A stretch of DNA of 64,000 bases from PALSA-612 sp963791225 (GCA_963791225.1 CAWBRV010000008.1:1116001-1180000); one strand, 5' to 3'. Shown: positions 50,161-59,147, counted from the stretch's first letter. Notes: generated from the letters alone by a model not told the origin. Numbers and translations: made by a program.

Positions 50161-51333
50161 GTGGAGGGGATCTGGACCGGGCAGCTGAACGAGCGGGCTC
50201 TCGACGGCACTCCCGCGGCCGGCCGAGTGCGGTTCTACGACACGACGCTCCGCGACGGCGAGCAGACCGTGGGCGTCGTCCTGCCGCCCGAGCAGAAGCT
50301 CGTCATCGCGCAGGCGCTGGACGAGCTCGGCGTCGAGCGGATCGAAGCCGGCTTCCCGCGCGTGTCCGACGACGACTGGCGCGCGGTAGAGCTGATCCGC
50401 GACGCCGGCCTGCGCGCCGAGGTGTGGGGCTTCTCGCGCGCCGTGCAGGCCGATGTCGACGCGATCGTCGAGCTCGGCCTCCGCGCGACCGTGATCGAGT
50501 CGCCGCTCTCCGACCTCAAGCTCGACGCGCTCGGCGTCTCGCGGGAGAAGATGCTCGGCCGGATCACGGACGCCGTGTCGTACGCGGCGGGCCGGGGCAT
50601 CCTGGTCGCGTTCTTCGGGGTCGACGGCAGCCGCGCCGACCTCGGCTTTCTCGAGCAGGCGTACACGGCCGCGGTCGAGGCGGGCGCGCGCGAGGTCGTC
50701 GTCGTCGACACACTCGGGATCGCCGCACCCGAGGCGGCCGCGTTCCTCGTCTCGAGCATGCGCGGCTGGGTCGGTGACGGGATCCCGATCCACTTCCACG
50801 GCCACAACGACTTCGGGCTCGCGACGGCGGCCGCAATCGCCGCCTTCCGGGCCGGGGCGGAATGGATCCAGGGAACGATCAACGGCATGGGCGAGCGCGC
50901 CGGAAACGCGTCGATCGGCGAGGTCGCGATGGCGCTGACGGCGCTGTACGGCGCTGAGACCGGGATCGACCTGGGGAAGATCCGCGAGGTATCGGCGCTC
51001 GTCCGCTCGCTCGGCGGCTACGAGCTCGAGCCGTGGAAGTCGGTCGTCGGCGAGAACCTGTTCGTGCGCGAGAGCGGGGCCGTCGCCGCGCAGTTCCACG
51101 ACCCGCCGTCGATCGAGCCGTTCTCCTCGACCCTCGTCGGCGCGGAGCGACGGATCGTGCTCGGCAAGAAGAGCGGCATCGACTCGATCCGGATCAAGGC
51201 CGAGGAGCTCGGCCTCGACGTCCCCGAGGAGCAGCGCCCGGCTCTGCTCGAGGCGGTCAAGCAGCTCGGGACGGAGAAGCGCGGCCTGGTCACGGACGAC
51301 GAGTTCCGCGCGCTGGTCGCCTCGTCCGGTTGA
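50161..51333 (+). CDS. HMGL-type acyl synthase (homocitrate/isopropylmalate synthase-like)
   Basis: This 390-residue TIM-barrel protein has VRFYDTTLRDGEQTVGVVLPPEQK (HMGL signature 1), the metal-site HFHGHNDFGLATAAAIAAF and GTINGMGERAGNASIGEVAM. This is the homocitrate/2-isopropylmalate synthase family; the short C-terminus lacks the LeuA allosteric domain. It condenses acetyl-CoA (or related) with a 2-oxo acid. GATAAT at 50148-50153 is a likely leaderless -10 for GTG 50161. Confidence 0.87.
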   Translation: MEGIWTGQLNERALDGTPAAGRVRFYDTTLRDGEQTVGVVLPPEQKLVIAQALDELGVERIEAGFPRVSDDDWRAVELIRDAGLRAEVWGFSRAVQADVDAIVELGLRATVIESPLSDLKLDALGVSREKMLGRITDAVSYAAGRGILVAFFGVDGSRADLGFLEQAYTAAVEAGAREVVVVDTLGIAAPEAAAFLVSSMRGWVGDGIPIHFHGHNDFGLATAAAIAAFRAGAEWIQGTINGMGERAGNASIGEVAMALTALYGAETGIDLGKIREVSALVRSLGGYELEPWKSVVGENLFVRESGAVAAQFHDPPSIEPFSSTLVGAERRIVLGKKSGIDSIRIKAEELGLDVPEEQRPALLEAVKQLGTEKRGLVTDDEFRALVASSG

Positions 51334-51474
51334 CGCCGTTCGCTTTCCCCCTGGGCCTTCGGCCCCTTTGCCCCCGGTTTTGAGCGTAGCCGGGAACTCG
51401 TCACGCGTGACGCACGCATTCGTGCCGACTGTGTGACTCTTCGTCCACAGTCCCGGCACCCACGTCGGACGCGA
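51334..51474. other. Intergenic region rich in hairpins and a palindrome
   Basis: GGGCC-ttc-GGCCC plus CTTTG (51353-51365) is a likely terminator for the synthase gene. CCCGG/CCGGG pair at 51373-51377/51390-51394. A perfect palindrome GTCACGCGTGAC is at 51400-51411. A longer hairpin pairs GTGCCGACTGTG from 51422 with CACAGT...CGGCAC to 51459. No gene is visible. Confidence 0.55.
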
Positions 51475-51504
51475 TTTGACACTTGATCAACGGCGCGAGA
51501 CGAT
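51475..51504 (+). promoter_or_regulatory. GntR operator-promoter, copy 1
   Basis: TTTGACACTTGATCAA at 51475-51490 includes the -35 TTGACA (51476-51481) and the perfect palindrome TTGATCAA (51483-51490). After a 17-base spacer comes GACGAT (51499-51504) and, six bases on, the GTG of gntR, giving a leaderless start. The same 16-mer occurs at 54435-54450. Confidence 0.75.
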
Positions 51505-51510
51505 CGCACG

Positions 51511-52200
51511 GTGACGCTGCAGACGCGGGTTGCGCTCGAACGCACACGGCATCCGACCATGGCCGAGGCGGCGCTCGCCGAGCTGCGGGATTCGATCCTG
51601 TCCGGCGAGCTCGCGCCCGGAGCCCCGCTCCGGCTCGAGGAGCTGGCGGAGCGGCTCGGGATGAGCATCTCACCGGTGCGCGAGGCGGTGCGGCGACTCG
51701 AGAGCCTCGGGCTCGCCGTCCACGTCCCGCACCGGGGCGCGCGCGTCAGCGAGCTGGCACTCGACGATCTCCGCGACACGTACGAGGTCAGGCTCGTGCT
51801 CGAGCCGTTGGCGGTTAGCCGCGCGGCCGGCCGCTTCACGGCGCAGGACGCGGCGACGGCCCGCGCGCGCCTCGCGGACTACGCCGGGGCGCACGAGCGC
51901 GGAGATACGCGCGCAGCGCGAGCTGCACACACGGCGTTCCACTTCGCGCTCTACGCCGCGGCCGGCTCGGACTGGCTTCTACGGCTGATCCGGCCTGCCT
52001 GGGAGAACTGCGAGCGCTATCGCGCGATCTCACTGCAGCGCCGCAGCGTCCCGCAGGTCGAGCGCGAGCACGAGCGGATCCTTGCCGCATGCGTTCGCCA
52101 CGACCCGGAGCGCGCGGCCGCCGAGCTGACTCGACACCTGTCGGCGACCGCCAACCTCGTCGCGCATGAGATGGGATCGGACGACCTCTTCGGCACGTGA
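51511..52200 (+). CDS. GntR/FadR-family transcriptional regulator
   Basis: This 229-residue protein starts at GTG 51511. The winged helix (~20-85) is ALAELRDSILSGELAPGAPLRLEELAERLGMSISPVREAVRRLESLGL; the C-terminal FCD domain (~95-225) has the His/Asp-rich HTAFHFALYAAAGSDWL and HERILAA. FCD domains bind small acids, often with metal. It likely represses its own operon and the LLM/ABC operon via the TTGATCAA palindromes. GTGA overlap with the flavin reductase. Confidence 0.9.
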   Translation: MTLQTRVALERTRHPTMAEAALAELRDSILSGELAPGAPLRLEELAERLGMSISPVREAVRRLESLGLAVHVPHRGARVSELALDDLRDTYEVRLVLEPLAVSRAAGRFTAQDAATARARLADYAGAHERGDTRAARAAHTAFHFALYAAAGSDWLLRLIRPAWENCERYRAISLQRRSVPQVEREHERILAACVRHDPERAAAELTRHLSATANLVAHEMGSDDLFGT

Positions 52201-52796
52201 GCGACTTCGGCGACATCTCGGCCGACCTCTCGCGCTTCCTGCGCCGCGGTGAGATTGAAGCGGACAGCGCCTTCGCGGCCGTCCCCGAGGCGCCTCCGGC
52301 GGTCGACGCCGAGGCGTTCAAGGCGGCGATGCGGGTGCTTGCGGCGGGCGTCGTCATGGTCACGGCGCGTCGCGGCGAGCAACTGTACGGCCTCACGATC
52401 AGCGCGTGCTGCTCGATCTCCGCCAGCCCGCCGCGCGTCCTCATCTCGCTCGCGGAGACGGCGAGCTGCCTGCCGGCGGTGCTCGAGACGCGCCGCTTCG
52501 GCCTCTCGATCCTCCGCACCGCGCAGCGTCCGCTGGCCGAGCTCGGCGCCGTCCCGGGTGGCCCGAAGGAGGTCGATGCGTTCTCCGAGAGCCGTGACGG
52601 GAGCGTGACGATGATCGCCGGGGCGCTCGCGCATCTCGACTGCGCCGTGCATCGAACCTTCCGCGTCTCCGACCACGTGCTTGTGATCGGCGACGTCGAG
52701 CACGCGGTCAGCGTTCCGCCCGAGGAGCTCGAGGAGCCCGGGCCGCTCCTCTATTTCAACCGCACGTTCCACGCACTCGGCGAGGCGATCGAGTGA
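52197..52796 (+). CDS. Flavin reductase-like FMN-binding protein
   Basis: This 199-residue split-barrel flavin reductase (FRP-type) starts at GTG 52197. FKAAMRVLAAGVVMVTARRGEQLYGLTISACCSISASPPRVLISL matches the family, and FGLSILRTAQRPLAELG follows. It probably supplies reduced FMN/FAD to a two-component monooxygenase, for which the LLM protein at 54.5 kb in the same regulon is a candidate partner. Confidence 0.88.
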   Translation: MSDFGDISADLSRFLRRGEIEADSAFAAVPEAPPAVDAEAFKAAMRVLAAGVVMVTARRGEQLYGLTISACCSISASPPRVLISLAETASCLPAVLETRRFGLSILRTAQRPLAELGAVPGGPKEVDAFSESRDGSVTMIAGALAHLDCAVHRTFRVSDHVLVIGDVEHAVSVPPEELEEPGPLLYFNRTFHALGEAIE

Positions 52797-54427
52797 GCGA
52801 GCGCTACGACGTCGTGTTCGTGGGCAGCGGGATCAACTCGCTTGCGGGAGCGGCGCTGCTCGCGCGCGGCGGCAAGCGCGTGCTCGTCCTCGAGCGCGCC
52901 GACCGCCTCGGCGGTGCGATCTGGACGGAGGAGATCACCGAGCCCGGCTTCGTGCACGAGGTGATGGCCTCCTGGCATCCGCTGTTCGTCGGGTCGGCCG
53001 CGTACGCGGAACTGGCCGACGACCTGCACGCGCGCGGGCTCGAGTACCTGAACACCGAGCTCCCCACCGGCTGGCTCGGACCGGACGGCGACGCTGCGTT
53101 CCTGACCACCTCGCACGAGCGCAACATCGACGAGTTCGAGAGCCTCGCTCCCGGCGACGGCGATGCCTGGAGCCGCGTCGTTCAGGCGTTCATGCCGAAT
53201 GCCGACCTCTCCTTCGGCGTGCTGACGACCGAGCTCTGGTCGCGCGCAGGCTCCGGGCTCGGGCTCAAGGCCTACCGGCGGCTCGGGCGGCGCGGGCTGG
53301 TCGAGTTCACGGGCAACGTGCTCGTGACCGCACGCGACTGGCTGACGGACACGTTCGCGTCGCCAAAGACGCACGGCCTGTTCGCCCCCTGGGTGCTGCA
53401 CACCGGGCTCGGACCGGACGCCGCGGTCTCCGGTTTCATGACGCAGGTGATCGCCGTCGCGATCGAGCTCGGCGGGATGCCGGTGCCGAAGAGCGGAGGG
53501 GTCAAGCTCGTCGAGGCGCTGGCCGGGATCGTCCAGGGCGCAGGCGGTGCGCTCGAGACGGGGCACGACGTCGAGCGGATCCTCGTCGAGAACGGCCGAG
53601 TCACCGGCGTTCGCGTTGCGGGCGGCGCAACCGTCTCGGCGAGCCACGTTGTCGCCAACGTGACGCCGACGCAGCTCTACGGTCGCCTGCTCGACGCGTC
53701 CGATGTGCCCGAGGCGGCCGTCGAGGCCGGGCGTCGCTTCCGCTACGGCCGCGCCGAGATGCAGATCCACTTCGCGCTCGACGAGCCGCCGCGCTTCGAC
53801 GGCGACGAACGGCTCGGGCGGACGGCGATCCTGCACCTGACGCCGGGCCTCGACGGCGTCTCGCGCGCCGTGAACGAGGCCGAGCGTGGACTGCTGCCCG
53901 CCGAGGCCACGATCGTCCTCGGCCAGCCGCTCGCGGTCGACCCGTCGCGCGCGCCCGAGGGGAAGTCGATCCTCTGGATCCAGCTCCAGGAGCTCCCCCG
54001 CCGGCCGAAGGGCGACGCGGCGGGCGAGATCGACGTCGGCGACGGCACCTGGACGGAGGCGCTCAGGGAGCGCTATGCGGACCGCATCCAGGCGCGGCTC
54101 GCGCGGCACGTGCCGAACCTCGAGTCGGCGCTCCTCAAGCGCGTCGCTCTCTCGCCGGCCGACCTCGAGCGGGAGAACGTGAATCTCGTGGGCGGCGACA
54201 TCTACTCGGGCTCGTGCGCGCTCGACCAGAACCTGCTCTGGCGGCCGCGGCCCTCGCTGCCGGGGCACCGCACCCCCGTCGCCGGGCTGTACCACATCGG
54301 CGCGAGCACGCACCCGGGGCCAGGCCTCGGCGCGGGGTCGGGAACGATCGTCGCGCACGACCTCCTGCGGGAGAGCCCGCTGCGGCGCGCGAGATCGAGC
54401 ATGGCGAACCTCGTGGGCAAGCGATAG
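52793..54427 (+). CDS. Phytoene dehydrogenase-like FAD oxidoreductase
   Basis: This 544-residue protein starts at GTG 52793 (GTGA overlap). VVFVGSGINSLAGAALLARGGKRVLVLERADRLGGAIWTEE is the FAD-binding Rossmann motif; a carotenoid-dehydrogenase-like C-terminus with YHIGASTHPGPGLGAGSGTIVAHDLL follows. Such proteins desaturate or isomerise carotenoids and other lipids but also occur in unrelated catabolic clusters. No carotenoid genes are nearby. Confidence 0.85.
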   Translation: MSERYDVVFVGSGINSLAGAALLARGGKRVLVLERADRLGGAIWTEEITEPGFVHEVMASWHPLFVGSAAYAELADDLHARGLEYLNTELPTGWLGPDGDAAFLTTSHERNIDEFESLAPGDGDAWSRVVQAFMPNADLSFGVLTTELWSRAGSGLGLKAYRRLGRRGLVEFTGNVLVTARDWLTDTFASPKTHGLFAPWVLHTGLGPDAAVSGFMTQVIAVAIELGGMPVPKSGGVKLVEALAGIVQGAGGALETGHDVERILVENGRVTGVRVAGGATVSASHVVANVTPTQLYGRLLDASDVPEAAVEAGRRFRYGRAEMQIHFALDEPPRFDGDERLGRTAILHLTPGLDGVSRAVNEAERGLLPAEATIVLGQPLAVDPSRAPEGKSILWIQLQELPRRPKGDAAGEIDVGDGTWTEALRERYADRIQARLARHVPNLESALLKRVALSPADLERENVNLVGGDIYSGSCALDQNLLWRPRPSLPGHRTPVAGLYHIGASTHPGPGLGAGSGTIVAHDLLRESPLRRARSSMANLVGKR

Positions 54428-54434
54428 GGACCCC

Positions 54435-54464
54435 TTTGACACTTGATCAAAATCCGGTCAGAGT
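54435..54464 (+). promoter_or_regulatory. GntR operator-promoter, copy 2
   Basis: TTTGACACTTGATCAA (54435-54450), identical to the site before gntR. -35 TTGACA 54436-54441, 17-base spacer, -10 CAGAGT 54459-54464. A 20-odd base leader with GGAAGGAGG precedes the LLM start at 54491. Confidence 0.75.
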
Positions 54465-54490
54465 CGCCTGACGGAAGGGAAGGAGGCGTG

Positions 54491-55573
54491 ATGAGGTTTT
54501 CCATCTACTCGGAGATCCAGTACTGGGGCGGCAGGTCGCAGAAGCGCGCGTACGACGAAGTGATCGAGCAGGTCGTGCACGCCGACCGGCTCGGCTACGA
54601 CGCGTACGGCATCATCGAGCACTTCTTCTTCCCGAAGTTCTCGATCTCCGCCAACCCGTTCGCGTTCTGGGGCGCCTGCGCAGCCCGCACGCGGAACATC
54701 AAGTTCCGGACGCTCGGCCACGTCCTCCCGTACCACAACCCGACGATCCTGGCCTCCCAGATCGCGATGGCGAGCGTCCTCTTCGAGGGGCGGTACGAGT
54801 TCGGCGCGCTGCGCGGCCACGGCTGGATCCCGGCCAAGGCCGGCGTGCCGATCCGCGAGTCGCGCGACCGCTACGAGGAGTCGCTCGAGATCCTGTTCGA
54901 AGCACTGAACAACGAGCGCTTCTCCTACGACGGCACGTACTACACGATCGACGACGCCCACGTCTGGCCGCGGCCGAACGGCAAGTTCCGCGTGTTCCTC
55001 GGAGGCACGAGCGACCGGACGTACGAGCTCGCCGCGCAGCACGGCTGGGCCGTGGTCGTGCCGCCGCTCCTGCCGTACGCCGCGCTCAAGGACCAGCTCG
55101 ACCTCTACCGCGCCAAGTGCGCCGAGCACGGCACCGAGCCCGACATCGTCTGGATCCACGCCTGCTACATCGACGAGGACCGAGACACGGCCCGGCGCGA
55201 GGCCGAGCGTGGGATGCGGCAGTTCCTCGAGGGCAACGCGTCACCGCTCACGGGCGACGACCGCCTGCCGCCGGACGACGACATGAACGCCTCGGGCTAC
55301 GGCTTCTACATCTCCGGGATCATGCAGCAGCTCGCCGCAACGCCGTACGACGAGATGATCGACGGCGACATCGTCTGGGTCGGCACGCCGGACGATGTGA
55401 TCGAGCGAATCGAGGCGGTCCGCGACGTCTGCGAGGGGCTGACCGAGGTCTCGATCACGGTCAACCCGGGCGGATTCGCACACTGGCAGGCGATCAAGGC
55501 GCAGGAGCTGTTCGCCGACCTGGTCATGCCTCACTTCAAGTCGAAGGACCGGGAGGCTGCCTCGGTTGGCTAG
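54491..55573 (+). CDS. LLM-class flavin-dependent oxidoreductase/monooxygenase
   Basis: This 360-residue luciferase-like protein has MRFSIYSEIQYWGGRSQKRA, RLGYDAYGIIEHFFFPKFSISANPF and YEFGALRGHGWIPAKAG. Similar to bacterial luciferase-like two-component monooxygenases using FMNH2. Its flavin reductase partner may be at 52197. First gene of the second ABC operon. Confidence 0.87.
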   Translation: MRFSIYSEIQYWGGRSQKRAYDEVIEQVVHADRLGYDAYGIIEHFFFPKFSISANPFAFWGACAARTRNIKFRTLGHVLPYHNPTILASQIAMASVLFEGRYEFGALRGHGWIPAKAGVPIRESRDRYEESLEILFEALNNERFSYDGTYYTIDDAHVWPRPNGKFRVFLGGTSDRTYELAAQHGWAVVVPPLLPYAALKDQLDLYRAKCAEHGTEPDIVWIHACYIDEDRDTARREAERGMRQFLEGNASPLTGDDRLPPDDDMNASGYGFYISGIMQQLAATPYDEMIDGDIVWVGTPDDVIERIEAVRDVCEGLTEVSITVNPGGFAHWQAIKAQELFADLVMPHFKSKDREAASVG

Positions 55574-56441
55574 GCGCTTCGCGATCTGCGAGCTCTCGAC
55601 GCTCCCGGCGAGCTTCGAGGACGATCTCGCCGCCTACGCGGCCGCCCGCGCCGACGGAATCTCGATCTTCGAGGGGAAGCTCGTCGACGGCCGCGAGCTG
55701 GAGCAGCTGGCGGCGTTCCGGGCGAGCGGGCTCGAGGCGAGCGCGGCTGTCACGACCGTTCCCTCGATCCTGCCGCTGCCGAAGTTCCCCGGCCCGGACG
55801 ACCCCGAGGTGCGCGTCGAGGCGATCCTGGCCGGCATGCGCCGCCTGGCGCCGTTCGAGCCGAGCGCGTTCGTCTGCCCGAGCGGCCCGGCGGGAGAGCT
55901 CGACGAGGCGGAGGCGCGCGCGACTGTGGCCGAGGGACTGCGGGTGCTCGCCGACGAGTCGGCGCGGCTCGGCATCCCCGTCGGGCTCGAGCCGATGTCG
56001 AAGTACCAGCAGGAGGACTGGACGCTCGTGACCACGCTCGGGGACGCAGCGGCGCTCGTGGACGACGCGGGTGCCGACGTCGGGCTCGTCTTCGACACCT
56101 GGCACCTGTGGGATTCACCGGGGCTCGAGGAGGAGATCGAGCGCTTCGGCGACCGGTTTGTCGCCGTCCAGGTCAACGACTGGCGGGAGTCGACGCGAAG
56201 CTGGTGCGACCGCGTCCTGCCCGGCGACGGGGTGATCGACCTCGGTCCCGTGCTCGACGCCGTCGACGCGACGGGCTGGGCGGGCTGCTACGACCTCGAG
56301 GTGTTCTCGGACGACGGCCTGTTCGGGAACGCGTTCGAGGATTCGCTCTGGCGACTCCCTCCCCGGGAGCTCGCAGAGCGCGGGCGGGCACGATTCACCG
56401 AGTTGGAAACGTCAAGCAGCACGAAAGGGAGGGCAGCATGA
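55566..56441 (+). CDS. Sugar phosphate isomerase/epimerase-like TIM-barrel protein
   Basis: This 291-residue protein starts at TTG 55566 (8-base overlap). The xylose-isomerase-like AP endonuclease 2 fold shows LGIPVGLEPMSKYQ (Glu), VGLVFDTWHLWDSPGLEEE (Asp, His), FVAVQVNDW and YDLEVFSDD (metal Glu). Probably a metal-dependent isomerase on a small sugar or keto-acid. Confidence 0.83.
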   Translation: MARRFAICELSTLPASFEDDLAAYAAARADGISIFEGKLVDGRELEQLAAFRASGLEASAAVTTVPSILPLPKFPGPDDPEVRVEAILAGMRRLAPFEPSAFVCPSGPAGELDEAEARATVAEGLRVLADESARLGIPVGLEPMSKYQQEDWTLVTTLGDAAALVDDAGADVGLVFDTWHLWDSPGLEEEIERFGDRFVAVQVNDWRESTRSWCDRVLPGDGVIDLGPVLDAVDATGWAGCYDLEVFSDDGLFGNAFEDSLWRLPPRELAERGRARFTELETSSSTKGRAA

Positions 56442-57649
56442 GAGGTACGAAGAGGTGGGGCCTCGTAGGCGCGCTGGCGCTCGTCGTGGCGGTTGCGGCC
56501 GCCGCCGTCGGCGTCACAGCGGCTTCCGGGGCCAAATCGGCCAAGAAGACGATCGTGATCGGCTTCGCCGCCGACCTGAGCGGCCAGATGGCGCCGTTCG
56601 ACAACCCGGCGCTGACTGCGGCACGGCTCGAGGCCAAGAAGATCAACGGTCTCGGCGGCGTCAACGGGGCGAAGCTCGAGGTCATCAGCTGCGACACGCA
56701 GAACTCGAAGCCCGACGTCTCGAAGTCCTGCGTCGACAACGTCGTCTCGAAGGGCGCCGTCGTCGGCATGGTCACGTGCGACGTCGACTTCGCGACGGCC
56801 GCGATCCAGGAATTCCTGAGCAAGGGGTTGCTCACGATTGCGCCCTGCATCGGCACCGACCAGATGGGCCCGAAGCGTTTCGGCGCGGCCGGGAAGCTTG
56901 CGTTCAGCTACGGAAACGTGGCGCAGGACGAGGGTGCAGCGATGGCCGAGTACGCCTACAACGTCAAGCACTGGAAGACGGCGATCACGGTCACCAACAA
57001 CCTGCTCGTCTACTTCAAGAACATCATCCAGGCATTCACGTCGCGCTTCACGCAGCTCGGCGGGAAGATCGTGGACACGGAGAGCTACACGTCCTTCCAG
57101 AACCAGGTTCAGGGCGCGGTCAGCCGCGTGAACGCTCACAAGGCTGCGGTGATCGCGGTCTGCGACGGGTTCCCACCCGACTGGCCGGCGTTCTTCGCGG
57201 GCATCCGCAGTCTCGGCAACAACACGCCCATCCTGAACTCGTGGGCCGGGGACGGCACCTTCTGGTATCCGAAGAGCCCGGCGGTCTCGAACTACTGGTA
57301 CGTCACGTACGCCTCCGTGTTCGGCGACGACCCGAGCGCGCAGGTCAAGCGGCTGATCGGCCAGATGGGGGCAGTCCACCAGCCGCCCGCGACCGGCGGC
57401 TTCGTCACCGGTGCAGCTGCGGTGGACGGCGTCGCCGCTGCGATCAAGCAGGCGAAGGGCTCGACCAAGGGCAGCGTGCTGGCCGCGATCATGCAGCGGT
57501 TCAAGAACCTGCCCACGATCTCGGGCAAGGTGAGCTTCTCGCCGAAGCTGCACAGCGTCTTCGGCCGCGCCTACCGAGTCATGCAGGTGCAGAACTCGAC
57601 GCCGAAGTTCGTCCAGCTCTACACGGCGAAGAAGCTGGGCAGTCTCTAG
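56438..57649 (+). CDS. ABC substrate-binding protein (branched-chain amino acid type)
   Basis: This 403-residue exported protein starts at ATG 56438 (ATGA overlap). Signal peptide, then KKTIVIGFAADLSGQMAPFDNPALTAARLEAKKINGLGGVNGAKLEV, a Peripla_BP_6 receptor. Ligand unknown, perhaps the LLM substrate. Confidence 0.9.
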   Translation: MRGTKRWGLVGALALVVAVAAAAVGVTAASGAKSAKKTIVIGFAADLSGQMAPFDNPALTAARLEAKKINGLGGVNGAKLEVISCDTQNSKPDVSKSCVDNVVSKGAVVGMVTCDVDFATAAIQEFLSKGLLTIAPCIGTDQMGPKRFGAAGKLAFSYGNVAQDEGAAMAEYAYNVKHWKTAITVTNNLLVYFKNIIQAFTSRFTQLGGKIVDTESYTSFQNQVQGAVSRVNAHKAAVIAVCDGFPPDWPAFFAGIRSLGNNTPILNSWAGDGTFWYPKSPAVSNYWYVTYASVFGDDPSAQVKRLIGQMGAVHQPPATGGFVTGAAAVDGVAAAIKQAKGSTKGSVLAAIMQRFKNLPTISGKVSFSPKLHSVFGRAYRVMQVQNSTPKFVQLYTAKKLGSL

Positions 57650-57654
57650 CGCCG

Positions 57655-58431
57655 TTGGCGGACGACGTCTCGCGTGAGGCGAGCCGGTGGCCCGGGGGCA
57701 GTCTCCGGGCCACCGGCGTCTCGCGCGCCTTCGAGGGCATCCACGCTCTGCGCGGCGTCGACATCGAGGTGCACCGGCACGAGGTCGTCGGGCTGATCGG
57801 CCCGAACGGCGCCGGCAAGACGACGCTCGTCAACCTGATCACCGGCTTCGACTTCCCGACCTCGGGCTCGGTCGCGCTCGCCGACGAGCTGATCACGTCG
57901 TGGAGCCCTCACCGCCGCGGACGGGCGGGGCTCGCCCGCACGTTCCAGCACAGCCGCTCGTTCGGTTCGCTGTCGGTGCGGGAGAACGTGGAGGTGGCGG
58001 CGCTCGGATCGGGGGCGAGCAGTCGCGTGGCCCGCAGCCGCGCCGCGAGCTTGCTCGAGCTGCTCGGGCTCGGGGCGTACGGCAGGCGGCCGGCGGCGAC
58101 GCTGGCCCACGGCGACGAGCGCAAGCTCGGCGTTGCTCGGGCGCTTGCGACGGCGCCGAGATTCGTGCTCATGGACGAGCCTGCCGCCGGCCTGCCCGAG
58201 GCAGAGGTACCCGACTTCGCCGCCGTCGTCCGCTCGGTGCGCGACGAGTACGAGGCGGGCGTGCTGCTGATCGACCACAACATGGCGCTGATCATGGAGG
58301 TCTGCGACCGGATCCACGTGCTCGACCAGGGCCGCACGCTCGCCGAGGGGACGCCGCAGGAGATCCGCGGCAACCTCGACGTCACGGCCGCATATCTCGG
58401 CGAAAGCGCCGTCCACGAGGCGGCCGGATGA
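57655..58431 (+). CDS. Branched-chain amino acid-type ABC ATPase (LivG-like)
   Basis: This 258-residue ATPase probably starts at TTG 57655, five bases past the binding-protein stop. Walker A IGPNGAGKTTLVNLI, LARTFQHSRSFGSL Q-loop, degenerate signature LAHGDERKLGVARAL, Walker B FVLMDEPAAGLPE. Confidence 0.9.
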   Translation: MADDVSREASRWPGGSLRATGVSRAFEGIHALRGVDIEVHRHEVVGLIGPNGAGKTTLVNLITGFDFPTSGSVALADELITSWSPHRRGRAGLARTFQHSRSFGSLSVRENVEVAALGSGASSRVARSRAASLLELLGLGAYGRRPAATLAHGDERKLGVARALATAPRFVLMDEPAAGLPEAEVPDFAAVVRSVRDEYEAGVLLIDHNMALIMEVCDRIHVLDQGRTLAEGTPQEIRGNLDVTAAYLGESAVHEAAG

Positions 58432-59147
58432 GCACCACCGCCGCGCTCGAGCTGGTCGACGTCTGGGTCAACTACGGATCGGTGCCGGCCGTGCGGAAGC
58501 TCGACCTGACCGTGGCCACAGGGGAGATCGTCGGCCTGATCGGCCCGAACGGAGCCGGTAAGTCGACGACGCTGCACGCGATCACGGGTCTGATCCGGCC
58601 CAGATCCGGCGATATTCGCCTCGCCGGCGCGTCGATCGTCGGCAAGAACCCGGAGACGATCGCGCGGGCGGGCATCGCGCTCGTCCCGGAAGGCCGCAGG
58701 ATCTTCGGCGAGCTGACGGTCGAAGAGAACCTGCGCCTCGGGCTCATCGGCCGCGACGGCCGCGAGGGCCTCGAGGAGGACCGCCGGTGGGTCGAGGAGT
58801 TGTTCCCGGTCGTGGCGGAGTACGGGTCGAGGCACGCAGGCGTGCTCTCGGGCGGGCAGCAGCAACAACTCGCGATCGCACGGGCGCTCGTAGCGGGCCC
58901 GTCCGTGCTGCTCCTGGACGAGCCGTCACTGGGACTCGCTCCGACGATCGTGGACGTCGTCTTCGACGCGCTCCTGAAGATCCGCGAGCGCGGGGTGACC
59001 GTGCTGCTCGTCGAGCAGCGGGCGCAGCGCACCGTGGCTCTCGCCGACCGCACCTACGTGATGACGAACGGCGAGATGCGCATGACCCTGACCCCGTCCG
59101 ACGCCGACGACACCGAGCGCATCGTCGCCGCATACCTGGCGTCGTGA
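58428..59147 (+). CDS. Branched-chain amino acid-type ABC ATPase (LivF-like)
   Basis: This 239-residue ATPase starts at ATG 58428 (ATGA overlap). Walker A IGPNGAGKSTTLHAI, signature LSGGQQQQLAIARAL, Walker B VLLLDEPSLGLAP. Confidence 0.92.
   Translation: MSTTAALELVDVWVNYGSVPAVRKLDLTVATGEIVGLIGPNGAGKSTTLHAITGLIRPRSGDIRLAGASIVGKNPETIARAGIALVPEGRRIFGELTVEENLRLGLIGRDGREGLEEDRRWVEELFPVVAEYGSRHAGVLSGGQQQQLAIARALVAGPSVLLLDEPSLGLAPTIVDVVFDALLKIRERGVTVLLVEQRAQRTVALADRTYVMTNGEMRMTLTPSDADDTERIVAAYLAS

Noticed and set aside
48340..51459. A 1039-residue leftward open frame
   Set aside because: Only its last ~182 codons (peroxiredoxin) show a family; the rest is antisense to the M20 and synthase genes and typical of GC-rich shadow frames.
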